Shown in pieces: positions 57,063-64,000 of a DNA stretch of 64,000 nucleotides. How positions within the stretch are numbered: position 1 is the first letter of the stretch; every line of letters begins with the position of its first letter. The notes under the pieces were generated by a model. That model saw nothing but the letters and a program-made list of their open reading frames with translations. It was not told the origin of the DNA and made no database searches. The stretch comes from Streptomyces nymphaeiformis (GTDB taxonomy: Bacteria > Actinomycetota > Actinomycetes > Streptomycetales > Streptomycetaceae): contig NZ_JACHJY010000008.1 of the NCBI RefSeq assembly GCF_014203895.1, positions 1 through 64,000 of the forward strand. The letters are read 5' to 3'. A program made the translations under genes and the position numbers.

Positions 57063-58253
57063 ATGCCCCGCTACCGCGCTCTCTTCCGTACGCCCGAGTT
57101 CACCCCGCTCTTCCTCACCGGCGCCGCGCACACCGCGGCCCAGACCGTCGCAGGGCTCGGTCTCGCCACGCTCGTCTTCCGCGCGACCGGGTCCCCCTTC
57201 CTCGCGGCCCTTGCCCTCTTCGGCCCCTCGCTCGCCCAGCTCCTCGGCGCGACGACGCTGCTCTCCGCCGCCGACCGGCTGCCGCCGCGCGCCGCGATCT
57301 CCGGCATCGCCCTCTTCTTCGCGCTCGGCACCGCCGTCCTGGCGATCCCCGCCCTGCCGACCTGGGCGGTCTTCGTGATCCTGCTCGCGGAGGGGCTCGC
57401 GGCCTCGCTGGGCGGCGGGGTGCGCTACGGGCTCCTGAACGAGATCCTCCCGCGCGAGGAGTACCTCCTCGGCCGCTCCGTGATGAACATGGCCACCGGA
57501 GCCTTCCAGATCGGCGGCTTCGCCACCGGTGGGCTCCTCGTCGCGCTGCTCTCGCCCCGCGGCACGGTCCTCGCCGGCGCCGGGCTCTACCTCGCGGCCG
57601 CCCTGACCGCCCGCCTGGGCCTCGGGTCCCGCCCGCCCCGCGCGGCCGGGCGGCCCTCGGCCGCCGAGACCTGGCGCACCAACGGCCGCCTCCTGTCCGT
57701 CCCCGCCCGCCGCCGCGCCTACCTCGCGCTCTGGGTCCCGAACGGCCTGATCGTCGGCTGCGAGTCCCTCTTCGTGCCGTACGCCCCCGAGCGCGCCGGG
57801 CTCCTCTTCGCCTGCGGCGCGCTGGGAATGCTGGCCGGCGACACCGCCGTGGGCCGCTTCGTCCCCGCGCGCCTGCGCGACCGGATCCGCTTCCCCCTCC
57901 AGGCGCTCCTGGCGGCCCCGTTCCTCCTGTTCGCCTTCGACCCCGAACTCCCGCTCGCACTCGTCCTGGTGACGGTCTCGGCGGTCGGCTACGGCGCGAG
58001 CCTGCTGCACCAGGAGCGACTCATGACCCTGGTCCCGGAGAACCTGAGCGGCCACGCCCTCGGCCTCCACACCTCAGGCATGCTCGCCCTCCAGGGCGCA
58101 AGCGCCTCCCTGGCCGGCACCCTCGCCCAGTACACCTCCCCCCGCACGGGCATGGTCCTGCTCGCCCTCGCCTCACTCACGGTGACGTTCCTGCTCGCCC
58201 GTGCGGAGGGGAGGGGCGCCGGATCGCGCGAGCGATCCGCTGTGGAGGCGTAG
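57063..58253 (+). CDS. MFS transporter
   Basis: A 396-residue protein with 12 hydrophobic segments (LFLTGAAHTAAQTVAGLGLA, FLAALALFGPSLAQLLGATT, AISGIALFFALGTAVLAIPA, VILLAEGLAASLGGGVRYGL and others). LLSAADRLPPRAAIS occupies the loop 2-3 position (normally GxxxDRxGRR). Such MFS proteins paired with ArsR/DUF5937 regulators are probable drug or metabolite exporters. The ATG at 57063 starts MPRYRALFRTPEF; a GTG at 57033 is possible but falls in the operator region. The ribosome site is weak (GAGA). Confidence 0.87.
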   Translation: MPRYRALFRTPEFTPLFLTGAAHTAAQTVAGLGLATLVFRATGSPFLAALALFGPSLAQLLGATTLLSAADRLPPRAAISGIALFFALGTAVLAIPALPTWAVFVILLAEGLAASLGGGVRYGLLNEILPREEYLLGRSVMNMATGAFQIGGFATGGLLVALLSPRGTVLAGAGLYLAAALTARLGLGSRPPRAAGRPSAAETWRTNGRLLSVPARRRAYLALWVPNGLIVGCESLFVPYAPERAGLLFACGALGMLAGDTAVGRFVPARLRDRIRFPLQALLAAPFLLFAFDPELPLALVLVTVSAVGYGASLLHQERLMTLVPENLSGHALGLHTSGMLALQGASASLAGTLAQYTSPRTGMVLLALASLTVTFLLARAEGRGAGSRERSAVEA

Positions 58254-58280
58254 AAGCCGGGGAGGTGCGGAAACGAAGAA

Positions 58281-58319
58281 GAGCGCGGAACCAGGGACCG
58301 TAAACCTGGTTCCGCGCTC
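58281..58319. terminator. Terminator after MFS gene
   Basis: GAGCGCGGAACCAGG (58281-58295) pairs perfectly with 58305-58319 (15 bp, 9-nt loop), 27 bp past the MFS stop. On the minus strand the stem is followed by CTTCTTCGTTTC, so it also works leftward. Confidence 0.8.
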
Positions 58320-58363
58320 TCCCGTTGTGACCGCCCGACGGCACGAGGCTGGCGCGACAGGAC

Positions 58364-58505
58364 GTTCGTGTCGCCGGGCGGAGTCTGGGGGGTGCCTGCT
58401 CCGGAGCCGGCGGACGGAGTCCGACGCGGCCGTGCGAAGCCTGCGAAGCAGTGCGAGGGCGGCGTCGAGAGTGGGTCGTTCGTGTCGCCGGGCGGAGTCT
58501 GGGGG
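58364..58505 (+). repeat. 28-bp direct repeat pair
   Basis: Identical 28-mers at 58364-58391 and 58478-58505, beginning GTTCGTGTCGCCGGGCGG and ending in a G-run, spaced 114 bp start to start. Non-coding; there is no terminal inverted repeat or ORF between them. Confidence 0.85.
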
Positions 58506-58684
58506 ACCCCTCGCGAAGGGGCGTTGGGACCGCGGCGGTGCCGACGGGCGCCGGGTGGTTCCCCTTCCTTCAGGTCAAGAAGGGGGCCCTGCGTCCTTAC
58601 CACCGCACTGGCTCGGAGCCGCCGCGGTCCTCACGCTTGTCCGGTTCGCCGACCACCCCTCATCCGGGCCGGCGATCCGGACCA

Positions 58685-58718
58685 CGTACGGCACTGACCT
58701 CCCGTCAGGTGCCGTACG
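58685..58718. terminator. Terminator-like hairpin at catalase 3' end
   Basis: CGTACGGCACTGAC (58685-58698) pairs with GTCAGGTGCCGTACG (58704-58718) with one bulged G and a 5-nt loop, 12 bp beyond the catalase stop. Confidence 0.7.
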
Positions 58719-58730
58719 CAGTCTGGTCGG

Positions 58731-60188
58731 TCAGTCCTCGCGCAGGGCGCGGACGGCCTCCTCGACGCGCTTGCCGTAGTCCGCGTCGGCGGCGGCGAAG
58801 TGCGCGAGGTTCTTCTCGATGACGTCCTCGCGGGACACCTGGGACAGACCGCCGGCGATGTTGGCGATCAGGCGCTTCTTCTCGTCCTCGGACATCAGGC
58901 GGTAGAGCTCGCCGGCCTGGAAGAAGTCGTCGTCCTTGGTGTGGGCGGGCGCCGCGTGGGTGCCGGTCCAGCCGTGGATGGCGAGCGGCGCGGAGAGCGC
59001 GGCGTCGGTCTGGGCCGGGCCCTGGTGCGAGTTGGGCTCGTAGTTCTTGTCGTGGCGCGAGCCGTTGCGGGTCGCCATGGCGCCGTCGCGACCGTAGTTG
59101 TCGGCCACCGTCGCCTTGGGGGCGTTCACCGGGAGCTGGGTGTGGTTGACGCCGAGGCGGTAGCGGTGGGCGTCCGCGTAGGCGAAGAGGCGGCCCTGGA
59201 GCATCTTGTCCGGCGAGGGGCCGATGCCCGGCACGAAGTTGTTCGGGGAGAACGCGGCCTGCTCGACCTCGGCGAAGACGTTGTCCGGGTTGCGGTCGAG
59301 GACCAGGCGGCCCACGCGCTGCAGCGGGTAGTCGCTGTGCGGCCACACCTTGGTGAGGTCGAACGGGTTGAAGCGGTAGTCCGCGGCCTCGGCGGCCGGC
59401 ATGACCTGGACGTACAGGGTCCACGAGGGGTTCACACCGCGCTCGATGGCCTGGAGCAGGTCCGTCTGGTGCGAGTTGGCGTCCTTGCCGACGAGCTCGG
59501 CGGCCTGGTCGGCGGAGAGGGAGCGGATGCCCTGGTTCGTCTTGAAGTGGTACTTGACGAAGAAGGCCTCGCCCGCCTCGTTGGTCCACTGGTAGGTGTG
59601 GGAGCCGTAGCCGTTCATGTGACGGTACGAGGCCGGGATGCCGCGGTCGCCCATGAGCCAGGTGATCTGGTGGGTGGCCTCGGGGGCGTGCGCCCAGAAG
59701 TCCCAGACGTTGTCCGGCTCCTGCTTGCCCGTGAAGGGGTCGCGCTTCTGCGAGTGGATGAAGTCGGGGAACTTGATCGGGTCCTTGATGAAGAACACCG
59801 GGGTGTTGTTGCCGACGAGGTCGTAGTTGCCCTCTTCGGTGTAGAACTTCAGGGCGAAGCCGCGGGGGTCGCGGACCGCGTCCGCGCCGCCGAGCGAGTC
59901 GGCCACGGTGGAGAAGCGGATGAAGGTCTCGGTCCTCTTGCCGACCTCGCCGAGGAAGTCCGCCTTGGTGTACGCGGTGACGTCGTCGGTCACCTCGAAG
60001 TAGCCGTACGCGCCGGAACCGCGGGCGTGCACCACGCGCTCCGGGATCCGCTCACGGTTGAAGCGCGCGAGCTTCTCCAGCAGGTGCTGGTCCTGGAGGA
60101 GGAGAGGGCCACCGACGCCGGCGGTGGCGGAGTTCTGGTTGTCGGCGACGGGGGCGCCGGACTCGGTCGTAAGCACGCGCTTCGACAT
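58731..60188 (-). CDS. Monofunctional heme catalase (small-subunit clade)
   Basis: A 485-residue protein. RVVHARGSGAYGYFEVTDDV has the distal His, FIRFSTVADSLGGADAVRDP and RGFALKFYTEEGNYDLVGNN the catalytic Asn region, and RLFAYADAHRYRLGVNHTQL the proximal heme Tyr. It disproportionates H2O2. The ATG at 60188 (GGAAGG upstream) gives the usual MSKRVLTTESGAP start. It follows hyi and glxR on the same strand but has its own 187-bp upstream region with promoter and palindrome also found before the OHCU decarboxylase. H2O2 from uricase is the likely substrate source. Confidence 0.96.
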   Translation of the reverse strand: MSKRVLTTESGAPVADNQNSATAGVGGPLLLQDQHLLEKLARFNRERIPERVVHARGSGAYGYFEVTDDVTAYTKADFLGEVGKRTETFIRFSTVADSLGGADAVRDPRGFALKFYTEEGNYDLVGNNTPVFFIKDPIKFPDFIHSQKRDPFTGKQEPDNVWDFWAHAPEATHQITWLMGDRGIPASYRHMNGYGSHTYQWTNEAGEAFFVKYHFKTNQGIRSLSADQAAELVGKDANSHQTDLLQAIERGVNPSWTLYVQVMPAAEAADYRFNPFDLTKVWPHSDYPLQRVGRLVLDRNPDNVFAEVEQAAFSPNNFVPGIGPSPDKMLQGRLFAYADAHRYRLGVNHTQLPVNAPKATVADNYGRDGAMATRNGSRHDKNYEPNSHQGPAQTDAALSAPLAIHGWTGTHAAPAHTKDDDFFQAGELYRLMSEDEKKRLIANIAGGLSQVSREDVIEKNLAHFAAADADYGKRVEEAVRALRED

Positions 60189-60232
60189 CGTGACCTTCCG
60201 TACGGGAGCTCTGCTGACGGTCCGAGGAGCGT

Positions 60233-60268
60233 AAATTCGGCTTGAACGTAACGTCAACAGTTTGTTGA
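60233..60268 (-). promoter_or_regulatory. Catalase promoter with TCAACA-N3-TGTTGA operator
   Basis: On the minus strand TCAACAAACTGTTGA (60268-60254) overlaps a -35 TTGACG (60257-60252), followed after 18 bp by TACGCT (60233-60228 region). The palindrome and the flanking TTTTCAACAAA...TGTTGACGTT are shared with the promoter at 62985-63027. Confidence 0.65.
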
Positions 60269-60375
60269 AAATGAAGTGTGGTGTTCCGGTCGGCGGCGAC
60301 GCCTGGGCGCGACAGGACAGGTTGTCAGCGCCGCCGCCGACCGGAAATCAGGGGCCCCGATGGAGGGGCGTGGGA

Positions 60376-61266
60376 TCAGACCTGCTGGCCGGAGAGGCGC
60401 TCGACGGCGCGCAGCAGGGCCGAGTGGTCCAGGCCGCCGTCACCCTGCGCGCGCAGCGAGGCGACGAGCTGGGCGACGACCGCGCCGACCGGGAGGGCCG
60501 CACCGACGTTGCGGGCGGCGTCGGTGACGATGCCCATGTCCTTGTGGTGCAGGTCGATCCGGAAACCGGGCTTGAAGTCGCGGTTCAGGAAGTTGTCCTT
60601 CTTGCGGGTCAGCACGGTCGAGCCGGCCAGGCCGCCGTTGAGGACGTCGAGGGCGGCGTTCAGGTCCACGCCCGACTTCTCCAGGAAGACCACGGCCTCG
60701 GCGCAGGCCTGGATGTTGACCGCGACGATCAGCTGGTTGGCGGCCTTCACCGTCTGGCCGGAGCCGTGCGGGCCGCAGAGCACGATGGTCTTGCCGAGGG
60801 CCTCCAGGATCGGGAGGGCCTCGTCGAAGTCGGCCCGCTCGCCGCCGACCATGATCGAGAGCACGGCCTCGATGGCGCCGGCCTCGCCGCCGGAGACGGG
60901 GGCGTCGATGACGCGGATGCCCTTCTCCTTGGCGTTCTTCGCCAGGTCGACCGAGGTCTGCGGGGTGATCGAGGACATGTCCACGATCAGCGCGCCCTGC
61001 TTGGCGTTCTCCAGGATGCCCTCGGGGCCGTAGGAGATGGCCTCGACCTGCGGGGAGGCGGGCACCATCGTGATGATGACGTCGGCGTCCTTGACGGCCT
61101 CGGCGATCGAGCCGGCCGCGGAGCCGCCGGCCTTGGCCAGGCGGTCCAGCTTGTCCTGCTCCAGGGTGAAGCCGGTGACCGAGTAGCCGGCCTTGAGGAG
61201 GTTCTCGGACATGGGGGAGCCCATGATGCCGAGGCCGATCCAAGCGATCTTGGGGAGGTTGCTCAT
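60376..61266 (-). CDS. glxR: 2-hydroxy-3-oxopropionate (tartronate semialdehyde) reductase
   Basis: A 296-residue beta-hydroxyacid dehydrogenase. IAWIGLGIMGSPMSENLLKA is the NAD(P) motif, DAPVSGGEAGAIEAVLSIMV the substrate-binding signature, GSGQTVKAANQLIVAVNIQA contains the catalytic Lys, and FRIDLHHKDMG the C-terminal motif. It reduces tartronate semialdehyde from Gcl to D-glycerate. The ATG at 61266 has GAGAGG upstream. It lies 44 bp after hyi, so both are read from the AllR-controlled hyi promoter. Confidence 0.95.
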   Translation of the reverse strand: MSNLPKIAWIGLGIMGSPMSENLLKAGYSVTGFTLEQDKLDRLAKAGGSAAGSIAEAVKDADVIITMVPASPQVEAISYGPEGILENAKQGALIVDMSSITPQTSVDLAKNAKEKGIRVIDAPVSGGEAGAIEAVLSIMVGGERADFDEALPILEALGKTIVLCGPHGSGQTVKAANQLIVAVNIQACAEAVVFLEKSGVDLNAALDVLNGGLAGSTVLTRKKDNFLNRDFKPGFRIDLHHKDMGIVTDAARNVGAALPVGAVVAQLVASLRAQGDGGLDHSALLRAVERLSGQQV

Positions 61267-61310
61267 GAGGGTGCCTCTCGAAACAAGGTGATACGGGGAG
61301 GGGGCCTGCG

Positions 61311-62144
61311 TCAGCGAGCCGGGCGGGCCTCGGCGGGCAGCCACTCGAAGGACGCGGCGGCGTCGGCGGCCTTGTACTCCAGGCCGACCCAGCCGTCGTA
61401 ACCGGCCTTCTTCAGCTCGTCGAGGAGCTGCTCGAGCGGCAGGTCGCCGGTGCCCGGCGCGCCGCGGCCCGGGTTGTCCGCGATCTGGACGTGGCCGGTC
61501 TTGGCCGCGTACTCCGCGATGACCTGGCTGACGTCCTCGCCGTTCATCGACAGGTGGTAGATGTCGAGGAGGAACTTGGCGTTGCCGAGGCCGGTGGCCG
61601 CGTTGACCTTGTCGACGACCTCGATCGCGGAGGGGGCGCTCACCAGCGGGTAGAGCGGCGACTCCGGCTTGTTCAGGGTCTCGACGAGGAGGATCGCGCC
61701 GATGCGGTCCGCCGCGCGGGCGGCCAGGACCAGGTTCTCCAGGGCGAGGGTGTCCTGGATCTGCGGGTCCACGCCTTCGACGCGGTTGCCGTAGAGGGCG
61801 TTGAGCGCCTTGCAGCCGACCGAGGCGGCGAAGTCGGCGGCCACCTCGATGTTGGCGCGGAAGCGGTCCGACTCTTCCCCGGGTACGGAGAGGGCTCCGC
61901 GGTCCGGGCCGGGGAGCTGCCCGGCGTAGAAGTTCAGGCCCACCAGCTGGGTGCCGGCGTCCTCAAGAGCCTCCTTGAGGGCGTCGAGCTCGCTCTGCTC
62001 GGGGGTGGCGGTGTCGATCCAGGGCCACCACAGCTCGACCGCGGTGAAGCCCGCCGCGGCGGCGGCCGCGGGGCGCTCCAGGAGCGGGAGTTCCGTGAAG
62101 AGGATCGACAGGTTCACATCGAAGCGCTGGTCCGTGTATCCCAT
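61311..62144 (-). CDS. hyi: Hydroxypyruvate isomerase
   Basis: A 277-residue TIM-barrel protein starting MGYTDQRFDVNLSILFTELP. GFTAVELWWPWIDTATPEQS, LLVETLNKPESPLYPLVSAP (metal Glu), FLLDIYHLSMNGEDVSQVIA (Asp, His) and VQIADNPGRGAPGTGDL, then WVGLEYKA (metal Glu) are the Hyi signatures. It interconverts hydroxypyruvate and tartronate semialdehyde. The ATG at 62144 is preceded by AAGGAG, which overlaps the proximal AllR-type operator; in-frame sequence upstream to 62345 crosses the promoter and is not part of the gene. Confidence 0.95.
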   Translation of the reverse strand: MGYTDQRFDVNLSILFTELPLLERPAAAAAAGFTAVELWWPWIDTATPEQSELDALKEALEDAGTQLVGLNFYAGQLPGPDRGALSVPGEESDRFRANIEVAADFAASVGCKALNALYGNRVEGVDPQIQDTLALENLVLAARAADRIGAILLVETLNKPESPLYPLVSAPSAIEVVDKVNAATGLGNAKFLLDIYHLSMNGEDVSQVIAEYAAKTGHVQIADNPGRGAPGTGDLPLEQLLDELKKAGYDGWVGLEYKAADAAASFEWLPAEARPAR

Positions 62145-62158
62145 GAGGGGCGGCGCTC

Positions 62159-62224
62159 CTTCCGTATTGCGGAAGTAAGTTTCTGTCTGACGGAATGTTG
62201 CAAGGCGGCCCTCGCACTTGTCAA
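62159..62224 (-). promoter_or_regulatory. hyi promoter with two AllR-type operators
   Basis: On the minus strand TTGACA (62224-62219), 18 bp, CAACAT (62200-62195). Operator 1 TTCTGTCTGACGGAA (62181-62195) is imperfect; operator 2 CTTCCGTATTGCGGAAG (62159-62175) is perfect and overlaps the ribosome site. The centres are 21 bp apart, mirroring the gcl promoter. Confidence 0.78.
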
Positions 62225-62282
62225 GAGGTCCCCGCAGGTCCGGGGCTCCCGCGGGGCCGGGTGGGGCCGTAGCGTGGGGGCC

Positions 62283-62537
62283 ATGGAGCGTTTGAGAGTG
62301 GAGTTCACGACCGAGCCGTTCGACCTCGACGAGGCGCCGGCGCACGCGGTCGTGGCTCGTGAGGTCATCCAGTCGGCCCAGCTGGACGCGGTCGACGTCG
62401 GCCCCTTCGGCAACACGGCGGAAGGCGGCGCCGACGCGGTGCTCACCGCCGTCGACGCCCTGCTGCGCAGGTCGCTCGCGGCCGGCGCCACCCGCGTCTC
62501 GCTCCAGGTCAACGTGATCGGGGAGGGCGAGAAGTGA
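62283..62537 (+). CDS. MTH1187/YkoF-type thiamine-binding-like small protein
   Basis: An 84-residue protein with alternating strand/helix pattern LRVEFTTEPFDLDEAPAHAV and VSLQVNVIGEGEK. It looks like the PF01910 thiamine/hydroxymethylpyrimidine-binding family (about 100 residues), slightly short at the N-terminus. The ATG at 62283 lies 59 bp from the outer edge of the hyi -35, so the hyi promoter region is shared divergently. GTGA overlap couples it to the HTH gene. A link to thiamine would suit the ThDP-dependent Gcl nearby, but this is inference. Confidence 0.72.
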   Translation: MERLRVEFTTEPFDLDEAPAHAVVAREVIQSAQLDAVDVGPFGNTAEGGADAVLTAVDALLRRSLAAGATRVSLQVNVIGEGEK

Positions 62538-62920
62538 GCGAGCACCCCTTGGTGGCGGCGGTGAAGCCCCTGGTGGACGCCATGGGCGCCGAGCTGCTCG
62601 GCCCCGCGCAGGCGGAGGTCGACGACGTCGTCCTGTCCTGGGAGGGGGAGGACGTGCTCGCCGTGCGTCTGCCCCAGCTCTCGGAGTCCCTGGACCACAT
62701 CCTCGTCGCGATGGAAAGACGGCACGGGATGCCGCTGGCCGAACTGGACCGCAAGGCGAAGCAGGAAGTCGTCCGGATCCTGGAGGCGCGGGGTGCCTTC
62801 TCGGTGCGCCACGGGGTGGAGACGGTGGCCGGGGCGCTCGGCGTCAGCCGCTTCACGGTGTACAACTACCTCAACCGCGAGACCGCCCTGAGCAGGGAAA
62901 AGGCCGCCAAGGGCGAGTAG
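62534..62920 (+). CDS. Helix-turn-helix protein of the ureide cluster
   Basis: A 128-residue protein; GTG start overlapping the previous stop (GTGA). The C-terminal 45 residues contain KQEVVRILEARGAFSVRHGV and ETVAGALGVSRFTVYNYLNR, a Fis/PucR-like helix-turn-helix. The N-terminal part (VDDVVLSWEGEDVLAVRLPQ) has no recognisable domain. It sits directly before the uric-acid genes, with a terminator in between. It is a candidate regulator of the shared TCAACA-type operators, unproven. Confidence 0.8.
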   Translation: MSEHPLVAAVKPLVDAMGAELLGPAQAEVDDVVLSWEGEDVLAVRLPQLSESLDHILVAMERRHGMPLAELDRKAKQEVVRILEARGAFSVRHGVETVAGALGVSRFTVYNYLNRETALSREKAAKGE

Positions 62921-62940
62921 TTGATCATGTGTGGCAGGGG

Positions 62941-62972
62941 GCCGTCGTCCAGATGTCGGGACGACGGCTTTT
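62941..62972 (+). terminator. Terminator after HTH gene
   Basis: GCCGTCGTCC (62941-62950) pairs with GGACGACGGC (62959-62968), 8-nt loop, followed by TTTTGT. A classic intrinsic terminator 20 bp after the HTH stop. Confidence 0.9.
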
Positions 62973-62984
62973 GTATGGCCGAGT

Positions 62985-63027
62985 TTTCAACAAAGTGTTG
63001 ACGTTGTGTTGCGGAGGGCGTTAGCTA
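62985..63027 (+). promoter_or_regulatory. OHCU decarboxylase/uricase promoter with TCAACA-N3-TGTTGA operator
   Basis: TCAACAAAGTGTTGA (62987-63001) overlaps TTGACG (62998-63003), with TAGCTA 18 bp later (63022-63027). Same palindrome, same overlap with the -35 and same spacing as in the catalase promoter. Confidence 0.68.
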
Positions 63028-63075
63028 TCCGCAGCCCGTCCGACGCACAGCGAAAAACAGCCACGGAGGCTTCCC

Positions 63076-63594
63076 GTGACTTCAGGTACGACACCGGGCC
63101 TCACCCGGTTCAACACCTCCTCGGACAGCGAGGCCGTAGCCGCGCTCCACGAGGTGTGTTCCAGTTCGGCGTGGGGGAGCAAGCTGCTCGCCCAGCGCCC
63201 GTACTCCACCGCCGAAGCCCTCTTCCTCGCCAGCGACGCCGCCATGGCCGAGCTGACCGCGGAGGACCTGGCCGAGGCGATGGCGGGGCACCCGCCGATC
63301 GGTCGTCCGAAGGCCGGGGACCCGACCTCCTCCCGCGAGCAGAGCGGGATGTCCGGCGCCTCCGCGGAGCTCAAGGCCGAGATGCTCGAACTCAACCTGG
63401 CCTACCAGGACAAGTTCGGCCACGTCTTCCTCATCTGCGCCACCGGCAGGACCGGCGAGCAGATGCGCGACGCGGTCCGGGAACGGATCGGCAACGCGCC
63501 CGAGACGGAGCGGGAGATCGTCCGCACCGAACTGGGCAAGATCAACCGCATCCGGCTGACCCGTCTCGTAGAGACTCCCGAGGAAGAGAGCTGA
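63076..63594 (+). CDS. 2-oxo-4-hydroxy-4-carboxy-5-ureidoimidazoline (OHCU) decarboxylase
   Basis: A 172-residue protein; GTG start with GGAGG upstream. AMAGHPPIGRP holds the catalytic His of the GHPxIG motif, SREQSGMSGA the substrate loop, and LNLAYQDKFGHVFLICATGR the FIxxAxGRs-like signature of OHCU decarboxylases. It performs the third step of urate breakdown, giving S-allantoin. It is followed 2 bp later by HIU hydrolase and then by the start of a further gene, the usual Streptomyces urate operon. Confidence 0.94.
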   Translation: MTSGTTPGLTRFNTSSDSEAVAALHEVCSSSAWGSKLLAQRPYSTAEALFLASDAAMAELTAEDLAEAMAGHPPIGRPKAGDPTSSREQSGMSGASAELKAEMLELNLAYQDKFGHVFLICATGRTGEQMRDAVRERIGNAPETEREIVRTELGKINRIRLTRLVETPEEES

Positions 63595-63596
63595 GC

Positions 63597-63986
63597 ATGA
63601 GCACCGACACCACCGCCTCGGTGTCCACACACATCCTGGACACCAGCATCGGCCGCCCGGCCGAGGGCGTGGCCATCACGCTCGCGGCCCGCAGCGGCTC
63701 CGACGCGGAGTGGGTCACGCTCGGCGGCTCCGCCACCGACGCGGACGGGCGCTGCAAGGACCTGCCGGCGCTGCCGGAAGAAACCACCCACGTGCGTCTC
63801 GACTTCGAGACCGAGACGTACTTCGCCAAGAAGCAAGCCGAGGCGCAGCAGGACGCCCCCCGCGTAAGGGACAGCGGTGCGTTCTTCCCGGAGGTGGCGA
63901 TCACGTTCGCCGTCAAGCCGGGCGAGCACTACCACGTACCGCTGCTGCTCAACCCGTTCGGCTACTCCGTTTACCGAGGGAGCTAG
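63597..63986 (+). CDS. 5-hydroxyisourate hydrolase (transthyretin-related)
   Basis: A 129-residue protein, ATG 2 nt after the previous stop. STHILDTSIGRPAEGVAITL has the N-terminal His motif (S-T-H-x-L-D-x-x-x-G-x-P), FFPEVAITFAV and YHVPLLLNPFGYSVYRGS the C-terminal His and the invariant YRGS tail. It hydrolyses 5-hydroxyisourate, the uricase product, to OHCU. The tail (YRGS) is complete, so the gene is not truncated by the window edge. Confidence 0.96.
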   Translation: MSTDTTASVSTHILDTSIGRPAEGVAITLAARSGSDAEWVTLGGSATDADGRCKDLPALPEETTHVRLDFETETYFAKKQAEAQQDAPRVRDSGAFFPEVAITFAVKPGEHYHVPLLLNPFGYSVYRGS

Positions 63987-63991
63987 CAGAC

Positions 63992-64000
63992 ATGCCCACG
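63992..64000 (+). CDS. Start of next gene, probably uricase (only three codons in window)
   Basis: ATGCCCACG begins 5 bp after the HIU hydrolase stop, with GAGGGAGC upstream. Streptomyces urate operons place uricase here, and Streptomyces uricases commonly begin MPT. Only M-P-T is visible, so the assignment rests on context. Confidence 0.5.

Larger units (their letters stand above)
58254..58730. other. 477-bp intergenic region with hairpins and a repeated element
   Basis: No gene is supported. It contains a strong 15-bp hairpin (58281-58319), a 28-bp direct repeat (58364-58391 and 58478-58505), a CCCCTTC/GAAGGGG hairpin (58561-58585) and the catalase-side hairpin (58685-58718). The tandem elements resemble decayed intergenic repeats rather than a promoter. 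Confidence 0.6.

Noticed and set aside
58364..58505. Insertion sequence or MITE ends
   Set aside because: The copies are direct, not inverted, with no transposase and no target-site duplication.

Overview
The window is chromosomal DNA of a Streptomyces (or very close actinomycete). The evidence is very high GC with strong third-position GC bias, many GTG and some TTG starts, GTGA/ATGA gene overlaps, a gamma-butyrolactone synthase/receptor pair, and a glyoxylate carboligase, hydroxypyruvate isomerase, catalase and ureide gene set typical of the genus. I saw no rRNA, tRNA, insertion sequence, prophage or CRISPR array.

Layout. 1-5 kb: start of an acyl-CoA dehydrogenase, then a signalling island with a ScbR-type receptor divergent from an AfsA/ScbA-type synthase, two reductase-like genes and a second receptor-like TetR. 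Receptor-type (ARE-like) operators lie at three places. 5-15 kb: a nearly continuous plus-strand operon holding a Tat-exported vanadium-haloperoxidase/phosphatase-like enzyme, an HPP membrane protein, a rhodanese, a cupin, a B12-binding glutamate-mutase small subunit, a giant fusion of the glutamate-mutase large subunit to an FAD/NAD(P)-binding enzyme, and an acyl/aryl-CoA ligase. I regard this as the best candidate for an undescribed pathway. 15-21 kb: small regulator/enzyme pairs (TetR and an AhpD-like protein, LysR, AlkB and TetR), a cold-shock-like protein, a serine-hydrolase-like secreted protein lacking its SxxK lysine, and a VOC protein. 21-26 kb: a self-contained NADPH-linked assimilatory nitrate reductase (molybdopterin module fused to a CysJ-like reductase).

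26-42 kb: three APC/KimA-like transporters, two of them near-identical copies 13,321 bp apart, plus a kinase-less KdpD-like sensor. All four carry related GCGTCA-type boxes upstream, suggesting a potassium or osmotic regulon. Between them lie a sigma/anti-sigma/CAP fusion, a methyltransferase, a lipid kinase, a serine hydrolase with its TetR, and other genes. 42-54 kb: a metallo-beta-lactamase-fold hydrolase, a GlxA-type regulator, CorA, an AlkZ-like DNA glycosylase, a LuxR regulator with two acyl-CoA ligases, and a repeat-rich zinc-ribbon protein.

54-64 kb: a purine/ureide and glyoxylate module. The genes gcl, hyi, glxR and catalase convert glyoxylate to glycerate. The right edge carries the uric-acid branch (OHCU decarboxylase, HIU hydrolase and the first codons of what is probably uricase). 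Twin AllR-type palindromes flank gcl and hyi, and a different shared palindrome precedes both the catalase and the OHCU decarboxylase. The latter would couple H2O2 removal to the H2O2-producing uricase step.
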